A stretch of 64,000 bases of DNA, from contig NZ_RDTE01000003.1 in the NCBI RefSeq assembly GCF_004125265.1, positions 6,324,001-6,388,000 on the forward strand, given 5' to 3'. Shown here in pieces: positions 16,308-24,850 of this stretch. Made by a program: the position numbers and the translations under genes. Under the pieces are notes generated by a model. That model was not told where the DNA came from. It did no database searches and saw only the letters and a list, made by a program, of their open reading frames with translations. The number at the start of each line of letters is the position of its first letter. Within the stretch, counting starts at the first letter, position 1. Source of the DNA: Streptomyces lydicus. GTDB taxonomy: Bacteria > Actinomycetota > Actinomycetes > Streptomycetales > Streptomycetaceae.

Positions 16308-17009
16308 TCATGAGGTCACCACGGACACATCACCGCCGCTCGTCCGTGCCGTCACCTTGTGCGGGGAGCCGTCGTCCGCCGGGACGGAGACCTTGCGGGT
16401 GCCGCCGCTGGTCGAGGCGTCCACGGCGTAGGAGCCGCCCTTCGGCAGGCGGATGGTGACGCTGCCCCCGCTGGTGCGGCCCGTCACCTCGTCGGGTGCC
16501 GTGGACAGCGCGAGGTCCACGTCCCCGCCGCTGGTCTTCGCCTTCGCCGTGCGGGCCGCCGAGTCGGTGACGGTGATATCGCCGCCGCTGGTCTCCGCGG
16601 CGATGCCGCCCGAGGCGCCGCGGACGATGATGTCCCCGCCGCTGGTCTGCAGGTCGACCGAGGCGTTGCGCGGCAGCAGAACCCGGTAGTTCACCGCGCA
16701 CTTGCGCCGCATACCGCATTCCTCGGCCTTGAGCGTCAGCCGGCCGTTCTTGACCCCGTGCTCGGGGGACGGCTTCTGCTCGGTGTACTCGTACTTCTCC
16801 GTCACCTTGACCGACCCGCCGGCGTCGATGGGCACCACCTCGATGTCCCCGCCGTGGGTCGTCGCCGAGAGCGCGGTGACCTTGCCCTGCACGGCGTACG
16901 TCCGCTCAGCCTCCTTCGTCGGACCGAAACCCGACAGCGAGCAGCCGGTCACCAGCGCGGTTAACGCCGCACAGGACAGTACGAGATGGGGAACGCGAAG
17001 GCGGGCCAT
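16308..17009 (-). CDS. DUF4097-type beta-repeat lipoprotein
   Basis: 233 residues with a lipoprotein signal (LSCAALTALVTGC, lipobox VTGC at about residue 23). The rest is a putative beta-helix with repeated TSGGDI/TSGGDV turns about every 16-20 residues (DLQTSGGDIIVRG, ETSGGDITVTD, KTSGGDVDLALS, RTSGGSVTI, RTSGGDVSVV), typical of DUF4097. Such proteins are surface-anchored and of unknown function, often linked to envelope stress. A Cys pair (AEECGMRRKC) may form a disulfide. It is a single gene on the minus strand with its own promoter region (17010-17110). Confidence 0.87.
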   Translation of the reverse strand: MARLRVPHLVLSCAALTALVTGCSLSGFGPTKEAERTYAVQGKVTALSATTHGGDIEVVPIDAGGSVKVTEKYEYTEQKPSPEHGVKNGRLTLKAEECGMRRKCAVNYRVLLPRNASVDLQTSGGDIIVRGASGGIAAETSGGDITVTDSAARTAKAKTSGGDVDLALSTAPDEVTGRTSGGSVTIRLPKGGSYAVDASTSGGTRKVSVPADDGSPHKVTARTSGGDVSVVTS

Positions 17010-17149
17010 GGCGAGAGATCTCCCGGGGCAGACGGCGGACGAAGGGACCGGAGCTCCGGTCGCTTCTCATCGTTCCCGCTCCGCCGCCCCACCGCGTCAG
17101 CGCACAGGATGACCTTCTCCGGCCCCCGCCCTTAAGGGTTTCCCGCACC

Positions 17150-17187
17150 CCTGGGGCCCGAGGACAGGCCTGCGGACAGGCCCCAGG
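17150..17187 (-). terminator. Hairpin after the aldose epimerase gene
   Basis: 9-bp perfect stem CCTGGGGCC (17150-17158) with 17179-17187, 25 bp past the stop of the minus-strand epimerase gene. Confidence 0.4.
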
Positions 17188-17211
17188 ACACGCCCGAGAG
17201 GCCGTCTGCCC

Positions 17212-18243
17212 TCAGACCCGAGGCCGCACCGAAAACGCGTAAACGGTCTGCGAGCGGTAGGTCTCGCCGGGCCGCAGCACCGTGCCGGGGAAGTCCGGGC
17301 GGTTCGGCGAGTCCGGGAAGTGCTGGGTTTCCAGGGCCAGACCGGCCGCCGGTCCGTAGGGGACGCCCGAGGTGCCGGTCAGGGTGCCGTCGAGGTGATC
17401 CGCGGTGTAGAGCTGCAGACCGGGCTCGGTGGTGGCCAGTTCCAGGACGCGGCCCGAGCGCCGGTCGTACAGCTCCGCGACCGTACGCGGCACGGCGCAC
17501 ACACCGCCGTCCAGCACGAAGTTGTGGTCGTAGGAACCCGCCACCACACGCGCCGCCCGGAAGTCGAAGCGGGTGCCGGTGACGTCGGCGGGCGCACCGG
17601 GCACCGGTATGCCGGTGCCGTCGACGGGCGTGTACCGGGACGCCGCAAGCCGCAGCTCGTGGCCGGTGGCGCTGCCGCTGCCGTCGCCGCCCAGATTGAG
17701 GTAGCTGTGGTTCGTGAGGTTGACGACGGTCGGTGCGTCGGTCGTCGCCTGCGAGACGATGCGCAGCGCGCCGCCCGAGAGGGTGTACGTCACGCGGACG
17801 TCCAGGGCGCCGGGGAAGCCTTCCTCACCCGCCGGGCTGACCCGGTGCAACTGCACACCCCCGTCGACCTGACGGGCCTCCCACACCACCCGGGAGAATC
17901 CCAACGGCCCGCCGTGCAGGCTGTGCCGCCCGTCGTTCGGCGTCAGCGTGCGGACCTCGCCGTCGAGCGTGAAGGACGCCCCGGCGATCCGGTTGGCGTA
18001 CCGCCCGACCAGCGCGCCGAAGTACGACCCGCCGTGCGCGGCATACGACGCGAGGCCGGCGAAGCCCAGTGCCAACTGCCCCCGCGCCCCGTCCCGGTCC
18101 GGCGCCTCCACCGTCTGGACGATCCCGCCGTAGGTGAGGATGCGGACCCGCAGCCCGCCCGGCCCCGACTCCAGGGTCCAGCGGTCCACGCGGGTGCCGT
18201 CGTCCAGCGTGCCGAAGGATTCCCTGCTGACCTGCGTCGTCAT
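17212..18243 (-). CDS. galM: Aldose 1-epimerase (galactose mutarotase)
   Basis: 343-residue mutarotase that interconverts alpha and beta anomers of galactose, glucose and similar aldoses. Signature residues are visible: NDGRHSLHGG (catalytic His region), NLTNHSYLNLGG (second His), YDHNFVLD and the catalytic Glu in ALETQHFPDSPN. ATG 18243 is chosen because family homology begins there (MTTQVSRESFGTLDDG); the open frame continues upstream into the SGNH gene. It follows the SGNH hydrolase by 23 bp and is probably co-transcribed. Intracellular, soluble. Confidence 0.94.
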   Translation of the reverse strand: MTTQVSRESFGTLDDGTRVDRWTLESGPGGLRVRILTYGGIVQTVEAPDRDGARGQLALGFAGLASYAAHGGSYFGALVGRYANRIAGASFTLDGEVRTLTPNDGRHSLHGGPLGFSRVVWEARQVDGGVQLHRVSPAGEEGFPGALDVRVTYTLSGGALRIVSQATTDAPTVVNLTNHSYLNLGGDGSGSATGHELRLAASRYTPVDGTGIPVPGAPADVTGTRFDFRAARVVAGSYDHNFVLDGGVCAVPRTVAELYDRRSGRVLELATTEPGLQLYTADHLDGTLTGTSGVPYGPAAGLALETQHFPDSPNRPDFPGTVLRPGETYRSQTVYAFSVRPRV

Positions 18244-18266
18244 ACCCGTGAGCCTATGCCCGGCCG

Positions 18267-19157
18267 CTACGGCTGCGCCCGGGTGATCACCCGGAACGCC
18301 AGTGCCGCCAGCTCCTTCTGGCCGCGGGTGCCCGGGTGGAACCAGTCCCAGGTGCTCAACTGGCGCCCGGTGAAACGGTAGTCGAAGACCGACTTGTCGA
18401 AGCGGCACAGCGGATCCTTGCCGCACACCCCGGCCAGTGCCGAGTTGTAGGCCATCACCCGTTCCCGCACCGTCGCCCGGCGGTCCTGCCCGGCCTTCGT
18501 CAGATCGTCCGGATCGCGCAGCATGGACCCGCAGATGCCCAGCTTCCACACCTGCTTGCCGAGCGGGTTCTTGCGCCCCTCGGACCACAGCCGCAGCAGG
18601 TCGGGGACCGCCGCGACATAGACCTGGGTGTGCGGCAGGGCGCGCCGCAGCCGCTTCATGGAGCGCGCGAAGTCGGCGCGGAAGGCGGCCGTCGGGGTCA
18701 TCGCCCCGACGTCGCGCCGGCAGGCGTCATTGGCGCCGATCAGGACCGTGACCAACTCCGGTTTGCGGTGGACGGCCGCGGTGATCTGGTCCGGCAGATC
18801 ACTCATCAGCGCACCGGTCCTGGCGAAGTTCCAGCTGTGGGCGGCGGGGTGTTTGACGAGCCGTCGGGCGAGGCTGCCGACCTTGGGGTCGGTGCCGGTG
18901 GCCCAGGAGACCCGGGGGCATTCGGAGAGCAGCGTGCAGGCGTCGAAACCGACCGTGATCGAGTCCCCGAGCGCCGCGATCGAGCCGGGGTCGGTGTGCC
19001 ATACGGGCGTCGGCTTGGGGTGCGGCTTCCCGGGGTGCCCGCCGCCGCTGCAGGCGGTGAGGGCGATCACCAGGGCGGAAGCGGCGGCGACGGTGCGTGA
19101 GGAGCGGCCGCCGAAGGAGCTGCGCCGGGGGCGAACAGGTCGATCGTTCTGCTTCAT
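18267..19157 (-). CDS. Lipoprotein SGNH/GDSL hydrolase
   Basis: 296 residues with a lipoprotein-type signal (TVAAASALVIALTAC, lipobox LTAC). Conserved blocks of the SGNH fold are in order: block I ALGDSITVGFD (nucleophile Ser), block II NFARTGALMSDL (Gly), block III VLIGANDACR (Asn), block V WDWFHPGTRG (Asp-x-x-His). Several cysteines (DACTLLSEC, VCGKDPLC) probably form disulfides outside the cell. The likely function is an esterase or lipase on extracellular lipids or acylated glycans. First gene of a probable two-gene operon with galM. Confidence 0.92.
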   Translation of the reverse strand: MKQNDRPVRPRRSSFGGRSSRTVAAASALVIALTACSGGGHPGKPHPKPTPVWHTDPGSIAALGDSITVGFDACTLLSECPRVSWATGTDPKVGSLARRLVKHPAAHSWNFARTGALMSDLPDQITAAVHRKPELVTVLIGANDACRRDVGAMTPTAAFRADFARSMKRLRRALPHTQVYVAAVPDLLRLWSEGRKNPLGKQVWKLGICGSMLRDPDDLTKAGQDRRATVRERVMAYNSALAGVCGKDPLCRFDKSVFDYRFTGRQLSTWDWFHPGTRGQKELAALAFRVITRAQP

Positions 19158-19361
19158 CCCCTGTCCCCTCCGGCGTGCGAGTGATATCTCTTCGGGTACC
19201 GACGGTACGTCACTCCCGGGCCGCCACCGCGCGGTAGCTTTGCCCCGTGCCTGGCGGGCGGTGACCCAAGGTGGCTGGTGCAGTCGGCACAGACCAAATT
19301 ACATCACGTCATTTCCTGTCCCTTTTGCGGCAAATTCCGCCTAATGGTGTTTACTGTAGGT

Positions 19362-19377
19362 CACCAGCATGCTGGTG
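19362..19377. promoter_or_regulatory. 16-bp perfect palindrome upstream of DUF3145 gene
   Basis: CACCAGCATGCTGGTG is a perfect palindrome about 100 bp before the DUF3145 start. It sits in an unusually AT-rich stretch (19285-19355) that must hold the DUF3145 promoter and the divergent SGNH promoter. The 322-bp gap (19158-19479) contains no credible gene. It could be a regulator site or a leader hairpin. Confidence 0.45.
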
Positions 19378-19479
19378 CCGAAGTGGTCACTGGGGCAGAA
19401 TGGCAACTGTCCCGGCCGCAACCGGAACGGGCACGAGGCCGCTGGGGAAGGCGAACCTCGAACCGCACTGGAGGTCCCG

Positions 19480-19974
19480 GTGACGACACGTGGAGTTCTG
19501 TACGTCCACTCCGCTCCGCGCGCGCTGTGCCCGCATGTCGAATGGGCCGTCGCGGGCGTCCTCGGTGTGCGCGTCAATCTCGACTGGATCCGCCAGCCGG
19601 CGTCCCCGGGCACCTGGAGAGCCGAGTTCTCGTGGCAGGGCGAGGCCGGCACGGCCTCCAAGCTGGCCTCCGCGCTGCGCGGCTGGCATCTGCTGCGCTT
19701 CGAGGTGACCGCGGAGCCCTGCTCCACCGCCGAGGGCGAGCGCTACAGCTCCACCCCCGACCTGGGCATCTTCCATGCCGTCACGGGCATCCACGGCGAC
19801 ATCCTGATCCCCGAGGACCGGCTGCGCGCCGCGGTCGCCCGCTCGGCGCGCGGCGAGACCGAACTCGCCGCCGAGGTCGACAAGCTCCTCGGCAAGCCCT
19901 GGGACGACGAACTGGAGCCCTTCCGGTACGCGGGCGAGGGCGCCCCGGTCCGCTGGCTCCACCAGGTCGTCTAG
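19480..19974 (+). CDS. DUF3145 family protein
   Basis: 164 residues from GTG 19480, which has GGAGG five bases upstream. The sequence (MTTRGVLYVHSAPRALCPHVEWAVAGVLG, YSSTPDLGIFHAVTGIHGDILIPEDRLR) matches the actinobacterial DUF3145 family at full length. Function unknown; acidic, soluble, no signal peptide. It sits near the fatty-acid genes in Streptomyces, with an oxidoreductase gene between, which may or may not mean a functional link. Confidence 0.9.
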   Translation: MTTRGVLYVHSAPRALCPHVEWAVAGVLGVRVNLDWIRQPASPGTWRAEFSWQGEAGTASKLASALRGWHLLRFEVTAEPCSTAEGERYSSTPDLGIFHAVTGIHGDILIPEDRLRAAVARSARGETELAAEVDKLLGKPWDDELEPFRYAGEGAPVRWLHQVV

Positions 19975-20093
19975 GGCCTGTCCGCAAAGCCCCGCCTGCC
20001 TCGTGGCGCTTCCCCCCCCCGGGCCGCAATGGAGCCGTCCCGACACGCGGCAGCAGTTGCCCTGGAGCGCGCTCCACGGCCTAGCGTGCCGTC

Positions 20094-20984
20094 ATGGCCG
20101 ACAACAACTCTTCCGACGCCCCGTCAGTAGCGGTGCTCGGCACCGGAATCATGGGCGCGGCGATGGCCCGCAACCTCGCCAGGGCCGGTCTGGACGTCCG
20201 GGTCTGGAACCGTACGCGCGCCAGGGCCGAACCGCTGGCCTCCGACGGGGCCCGCGTCACCGGCACTCCCGCCGAGGCGGTCGACGGCGCCGATGTGGTC
20301 CTCACGATGCTCCTGGACGGGGAGGCCGTCCTGCAGGCGATGCGGCAGGCCGCCGACGCGCTGCCCGCCGGTGCCCTGTGGCTCCAGACGAGCACGGTGG
20401 GCACCGAAGCCCACCCGTCGCTCGCCCGCTTCGCCGACCAGCACCGCCTGCGGTTCGTGGACGCCCCCGTACTGGGCACCAAGGCGCCTGCGGAGAAGGG
20501 GGAGTTGACGATCCTGGCGGCAGGACCGCAGGACGTCAGGGAGCGCGCCGAGCGTCTTTTCGGCATCGTCGGGAGCCGGACCCTGTGGGTCGGCGAGGAC
20601 GGGGCGAGCGGGGCGGCGAGTCATCTCAAGCTCGTCGTCAACAACTGGGTGCTGACGGTCATCAACGGTACGGGTGAGTCTCTGGCGCTCGCCAGGGCGC
20701 TCGGCGTGGACCCGCGCGACTTCCTCGGCGCGGTCGCCGGCGGCGCGCTCGACATGCCGTATCTGCGGCTGAAATCCGAGCTGATCCTGTCCGGGAACTA
20801 CCCGCCGAGCTTCACGGTGTCCGCGGCCCGCAAGGATGCCCGGCTGATCCTGGAGGCCGCCGGGGAGGGCGGTGTGCGCATGGATCTGGCCCAGGCCTGT
20901 GCCGAACGCTTCCGGAGGGCCGAGGAGCAGGGCCACGGCGGAGAGGACGGCGCGGCCGCCTACTTCGCGAGCTTCGGGAGCTGA
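20094..20984 (+). CDS. 3-hydroxyisobutyrate dehydrogenase-family NAD(P) oxidoreductase
   Basis: 296-residue beta-hydroxyacid dehydrogenase. N-terminal Rossmann motif VLGTGIMGAAMARNLARAG binds NAD(P); VDAPVLGTKAPAEKGELTILAAG is the substrate-binding strand; catalytic Lys is in HLKLVVNNWVL. The family reduces or oxidises short hydroxyacids (hydroxyisobutyrate, tartronate semialdehyde, glyoxylate) and includes imine reductases; the substrate is not predictable here. The upstream gap contains a run of nine C (20012-20020). Followed by a strong bidirectional hairpin facing fabF. Confidence 0.9.
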   Translation: MADNNSSDAPSVAVLGTGIMGAAMARNLARAGLDVRVWNRTRARAEPLASDGARVTGTPAEAVDGADVVLTMLLDGEAVLQAMRQAADALPAGALWLQTSTVGTEAHPSLARFADQHRLRFVDAPVLGTKAPAEKGELTILAAGPQDVRERAERLFGIVGSRTLWVGEDGASGAASHLKLVVNNWVLTVINGTGESLALARALGVDPRDFLGAVAGGALDMPYLRLKSELILSGNYPPSFTVSAARKDARLILEAAGEGGVRMDLAQACAERFRRAEEQGHGGEDGAAAYFASFGS

Positions 20985-21002
20985 GCGGCCCGCGGGAGAA
21001 AC

Positions 21003-21047
21003 GCCGGGGGCCCGTCCGGTGAAGTCCTCACCGGACGGGCCCCCGGC
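21003..21047. terminator. 20-bp perfect-stem bidirectional terminator
   Basis: Left arm 21003-21022 and right arm 21028-21047 are perfectly complementary (begins GCCGGGGGCCC), 5-nt loop. It lies in the 70-bp convergent gap between the oxidoreductase and fabF and should stop transcription from both sides. Confidence 0.8.
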
Positions 21048-21054
21048 AGGTGTG

Positions 21055-22320
21055 TCAGACCGTCCGGAAGGCCAGGACCACGTTGTGGCCGCCGAAGCCG
21101 AACGAGTCGTTCAGGGCCGCGATCCGGCCCTCGGCGGGCAGCTTGCGGGGCTCGCCGCGGACGATGTCCGCGTCGACCTCCGGGTCGAGCTGCTCGATGT
21201 TGATCGTCGGCGGGGCGATCCGGTTCTTGAGCGCGAGGACCGTGGCCACCGTCTCGATGCCGCCCGCGCCGCCCAGGAGGTGGCCGGTCATCGACTTCGT
21301 GCTGGTGATGGCCATGTGGTCGACGTCGTCGCCGAACGCCTTGCGCAGCGCCCGGAGCTCGCCGACGTCACCGGCGGGCGTCGAGGTCGCGTGCGCGTTG
21401 ACGTGCGCGATCTCGGCGGGGTCGAGGCCGGTGTTGTCGAGCAGGTTCTGCAGCGCCGCGGCGATGCCGTTGCCGGACGGCTCGGGCTGCGTGATGTGGT
21501 GGGCGTCGGCCGAGATGCCCTGGCCGACGGCCTCCGCGTAGACGCGTGCGCCGCGGGCCTTGGCGTGCTCCTCGGACTCCAGGACGATCACGCCCGCGCC
21601 CTCGCCGAGCACGAAGCCGTTGCGGTCGACGTCCCAGGGGCGGGAGGCGCCCTGCGGGTCGTCGTTGTTCTTGGACATCGCCATCATGTTGCCGAATGCC
21701 ACGATCGGCAGCGGGTGGATGGCGGCCTCGGTGCCACCGGCGACGACGACATCGGCGCGGCCCGAGCGGATCATCTCGATCGCGTAGCCGATGGCCTCGG
21801 CGCCCGACGCACACGCCGAGACCGGCGTGTGCACACCGGCGCGGGCGTTGAACTCGATGCCGACGTTGGCGGACGGCGAGTTCGGCATCAGCATCGGCAC
21901 GGTGTGCGGGGAGACGCGGCGTACGCCCTTCTCCTTGAGCACGTCGTACTGGTCGAGCAGGGTCGTCACACCGCCGATGCCGGAGGCGATGACGGCGCCC
22001 AGCCGGTCGGGGTTGACCGCCGTGTCCTCGCCGGCCTTGGCGGTGAAGCCCGCGTCCTTCCAGGCCTCCTGGGCCGCGACGAGCGCGAACTGCGCCGAGC
22101 GGTCCAGCTTGCGGGCCTGCGGACGGGGAATGATCTCGGACGGCTCGACGGCGATCTGCCCGGCGATACGGACGGGCAGATCGGTGGCCCAGTCCTGTTC
22201 GAGGGTGCTGACACCGGAACGTCCGGCGAGCAGGGCCTCCCAGGACGAAGCGCTGTCGCCACCCAGCGGTGTGGTTGCGCCGATACCGGTGACGACCACG
22301 GTGCGATTGGTCGCGTTCAC
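21055..22320 (-). CDS. fabF: Beta-ketoacyl-ACP synthase II
   Basis: 421-residue condensing enzyme that extends acyl-ACP with malonyl-ACP in fatty acid elongation. The catalytic triad is visible: Cys170 in TPVSACASGAEAIG, His in NAHATSTPAGD and His in SMTGHLLGGAGG; the C-terminal NDSFGFGGHNVVLAF is also conserved. GTG 22320 is the start since homology begins at NATNRTVVVTGIG, with GGAG upstream. Last gene of fabD-fabH-acpP-fabF, 77 bp after acpP. The operon order is the conserved actinobacterial one. Confidence 0.97.
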   Translation of the reverse strand: MNATNRTVVVTGIGATTPLGGDSASSWEALLAGRSGVSTLEQDWATDLPVRIAGQIAVEPSEIIPRPQARKLDRSAQFALVAAQEAWKDAGFTAKAGEDTAVNPDRLGAVIASGIGGVTTLLDQYDVLKEKGVRRVSPHTVPMLMPNSPSANVGIEFNARAGVHTPVSACASGAEAIGYAIEMIRSGRADVVVAGGTEAAIHPLPIVAFGNMMAMSKNNDDPQGASRPWDVDRNGFVLGEGAGVIVLESEEHAKARGARVYAEAVGQGISADAHHITQPEPSGNGIAAALQNLLDNTGLDPAEIAHVNAHATSTPAGDVGELRALRKAFGDDVDHMAITSTKSMTGHLLGGAGGIETVATVLALKNRIAPPTINIEQLDPEVDADIVRGEPRKLPAEGRIAALNDSFGFGGHNVVLAFRTV

Positions 22321-22397
22321 GGGAATTCTTACTCCACGGGTAGAGGGGTCTGAATCGACGGCGCCACCGCGGGGTGGCGACATGCGCGGGAGCTGGA

Positions 22398-22646
22398 TCA
22401 GCTCTGGTGCTTGAGGATGTACTCGGTCGCGTCGCCGACCGTCTTGAGGTTCTTGACGTCGTCGTCCGGGATCTTCACGTCGAAGCGCTCTTCGGCGGCG
22501 ACGACGACCTCGACCATGGACAGCGAGTCGACGTCCAGGTCGTCGGTGAAGGACTTGTCCACCTGGACGTCCTCGGTGGGGATCCCGGCGATCTCGTTCA
22601 CGATCTCGGCGAGACCGGCGACGATCTCTTCCTGAGTGGCGGCCAT
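22398..22646 (-). CDS. acpP: Acyl carrier protein
   Basis: 82-residue acidic ACP carrying growing acyl chains. Phosphopantetheine attachment Ser41 lies in the DSLSMVEVVVAAEERF motif (DLDVDSLS). Strong ribosome site GGAGC upstream of ATG 22646. It is the central substrate carrier for FabD, FabH and FabF encoded on either side; 104 bp separate it from fabH, enough for an internal promoter, in line with the need for high ACP levels. Confidence 0.97.
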   Translation of the reverse strand: MAATQEEIVAGLAEIVNEIAGIPTEDVQVDKSFTDDLDVDSLSMVEVVVAAEERFDVKIPDDDVKNLKTVGDATEYILKHQS

Positions 22647-22750
22647 GATGGCGCTCCTTCGGTCATTTTATGGGGAAACTGCGTTACTTGCGGTGAGGAT
22701 CCGTGCGACGGCCGACACGTCCGGGGACGTACGGCCCTGCGCAGATCTGC

Positions 22751-23797
22751 CTAGGGGAGGGTAACGACCGTCGCGGCGTAGACGAGACCCGCCCCGAAGC
22801 CGATGACCAGCGCGGTGTCGCCGCTCTTGGCCTGCCCGGTCGCCAACAGCCGCTCCATGGCGAGCGGGATGGAGGCGGCCGAGGTGTTGCCGGTGGTCTC
22901 CACATCGCGGGCGACCGTCACGCTCTCCGGCAGCTTCAGAGTCTTCACCATCGAGTCGATGATCCGCATGTTGGCCTGGTGCGGGATGAAGACGTCCAGG
23001 TCGTCCGGGCTGACGCCGGCCGCGTCCAGCGCCTGCTGGGCGACCTTCGCCATCTCGAACACCGCCCACCGGAAGACCGACTGGCCCTCTTGTGTGATGG
23101 CGGGGTACCGGATCTCCTCCGGAGCCGGGCGGCCCTCGGGGGCGTCCCCTCCGGGGAGAGGGGTGGGGCGGTAGACGTCCCAGCCGAGGGTCTGCTTGAT
23201 GGTCTCGGACTTGTCGCCCTCCGAGCCCCAGACGGTCGGGCCGATCTCCGGCTCGTTGGCCGGGCCGACGATCACCGCGCCGGCGCCGTCACCGAAGAGG
23301 AAGGCCGTCGCGCGGTCCTCCAGGTCGGTGAGGTCGGAAAGCCGCTCGACGCCGAGGACCAGGACGTACTCCGCCGAGCCCTCGGTCACCAGGCCCTTGG
23401 CCAGGGTCAGGCCGTAGCCGAAGCCCGCACAGCCCGCGGAGATGTCGAACGCGGCCGGCTTGCCGGCACCGATGCGGTGCGCGATCTCGGTCGCGATGGC
23501 CGGAGTCTGCTTGAAGTGCGAGACGGTGGAGACGATCACGGCGCCGATCTGCCCGGGCGTGATGCCCGCGTCGGCGATCGCCTTGCCCGACGCCTCGACC
23601 GACATGGTCGCGACGGTCTCGTCCGGACCCGCCCAGTGGCGGGTCGCGATACCGGACCGCGAGCGGATCCACTCGTCGGACGAGTCGATGTGCTGGAGGA
23701 TCTCCTCGTTGGGCACGACACGGGTCGGGCGGTAGCCGCCGACACCCATGATCCGCGCGTACGGGGCGCCCTTCGAGGGCTTGATCTTCGAGGTCAT
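22751..23797 (-). CDS. fabH: Beta-ketoacyl-ACP synthase III
   Basis: 348-residue initiating condensing enzyme that joins an acyl-CoA primer to malonyl-ACP; in Streptomyces it selects branched primers. Active-site Cys123 (FDISAGCAGFGYGL), His in FIPHQANMRIID and Asn in TTGNTSAASIP form the FabH triad. A linker WDVYRPTPLPGGDAPEGRPAPEE is longer than in E. coli FabH. It starts 13 bp after the fabD stop, so it is co-transcribed and coupled. Confidence 0.97.
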   Translation of the reverse strand: MTSKIKPSKGAPYARIMGVGGYRPTRVVPNEEILQHIDSSDEWIRSRSGIATRHWAGPDETVATMSVEASGKAIADAGITPGQIGAVIVSTVSHFKQTPAIATEIAHRIGAGKPAAFDISAGCAGFGYGLTLAKGLVTEGSAEYVLVLGVERLSDLTDLEDRATAFLFGDGAGAVIVGPANEPEIGPTVWGSEGDKSETIKQTLGWDVYRPTPLPGGDAPEGRPAPEEIRYPAITQEGQSVFRWAVFEMAKVAQQALDAAGVSPDDLDVFIPHQANMRIIDSMVKTLKLPESVTVARDVETTGNTSAASIPLAMERLLATGQAKSGDTALVIGFGAGLVYAATVVTLP

Positions 23798-23810
23798 GCG
23801 CTTCGGACTC

Positions 23811-24767
23811 CTATTCGGCCGGTGCAGCGTTGTCGGCGTGTCCGGCGATCAGCGTGCGGGCCGCGTCGAGGTCGTCGGGCGTCTTGAGGGCGAGGGTGCG
23901 CACGCCGGGCAGCGCGCGCTTGGCCAGACCGGTGAGCGTGCCGCCGGGAGCCGCCTCGATGAGCGTGGTGACCCCGAGCTCCTTGAAGGTCTCCATGCAC
24001 TGGTCCCAGCGCACGGGGTTGGCCACCTGGCCCACCAGCCGCTGCACCAGTTCCCGGCCGTCGGAGACCAGCCGCCCGTCCTTGTTGGAGACGTAGCGCG
24101 TGTGCGGATCGGCGACCGACACCTGGGTGGTCGCCGATTCCAGAGCCGAGACAGCGGGTGCCATGTGGTGAGTATGGAACGCGCCGGCCACCTTCAGCGG
24201 TACGACCCGGCGAGTGCCCTCCGGCTTGTTCTCGACCAGTGCGGCGATCTGCTCGGTGGTGCCCGCGGCGACGATCTGTCCGGCGCCGTTCACATTCGCC
24301 GGGGTCAGGCCCAACTGCTCCAGATGCGGGATGACGACGGCCTCGTCGCCGCCCAGCAGTGCGGCCATACCGGTCTCGGTGACGGCGGCGGCCTCGGCCA
24401 TCGCCTGGCCGCGCCGGCGCACCAGCATCATCGCGGCCTCGTCACAGATCGCGCCGGTCAGCGCGGCGGCGGCGAGCTCACCGACGCTGTGGCCGGCCGC
24501 CGCGCCGACCTGCGCGGCGACGTCGTCGGCCGTCGCGAACAGCTGCCGGGCGGAGACCAGGGCGGAGGCCACCAGCAGCGGCTGCGCCACCGCGGTGTCG
24601 CGGATCTCCTCCTCGTCCGCCTTGGTGCCGTAGTGGACCAGGTCCAGGTCGATGGCGTCCGACCAGGCACGGAGCCGGTCCTCGACACCGGGGAGGTCGA
24701 GCCAGGGAGTCAGGAAGCCGGGCGTCTGAGCGCCTTGGCCGGGAGCGACGAGTACGAGCACCCTCAC
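23811..24767 (-). CDS. fabD: Malonyl-CoA:ACP transacylase
   Basis: 318 residues from GTG 24767 (VRVLVLVAPGQGAQTPGF). It transfers malonyl from CoA to ACP. The GQGAQ motif, nucleophile Ser in AGHSVGELAAAALTGA and AFHTHHM (catalytic His) are present. The open frame continues 18 codons upstream but homology begins at the GTG. First gene of the fab operon; 83 bp separate it from the end of fasR, and that gap contains a 17-bp inverted repeat likely to be the activator site. Confidence 0.96.
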   Translation of the reverse strand: MRVLVLVAPGQGAQTPGFLTPWLDLPGVEDRLRAWSDAIDLDLVHYGTKADEEEIRDTAVAQPLLVASALVSARQLFATADDVAAQVGAAAGHSVGELAAAALTGAICDEAAMMLVRRRGQAMAEAAAVTETGMAALLGGDEAVVIPHLEQLGLTPANVNGAGQIVAAGTTEQIAALVENKPEGTRRVVPLKVAGAFHTHHMAPAVSALESATTQVSVADPHTRYVSNKDGRLVSDGRELVQRLVGQVANPVRWDQCMETFKELGVTTLIEAAPGGTLTGLAKRALPGVRTLALKTPDDLDAARTLIAGHADNAAPAE

Positions 24768-24829
24768 ACTCTCTCTTGTGGGTGGTTCCGCCCGCCCGTG
24801 GGGACAAGGACGAAGAACCATCGGGGGAA

Positions 24830-24846
24830 TTGTTGGTGTCCGACAA
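24830..24846. promoter_or_regulatory. Candidate FasR operator TTGTTGG-TGT-CCGACAA
   Basis: 17-bp inverted repeat with one mismatched pair in 7-bp arms, in the fasR-fabD gap, about 63 bp upstream of the fabD start. FasR is known in S. coelicolor to activate the fabDHPF promoter; the exact site is inferred here from symmetry and place. Confidence 0.55.
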
Positions 24847-24850
24847 AAGT

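Noticed and set aside
20012-20020. Poly-C run as a phase-variation switch
   Set aside because: It lies in an intergenic gap outside any start codon or clear promoter spacer, so slippage would have no obvious effect.
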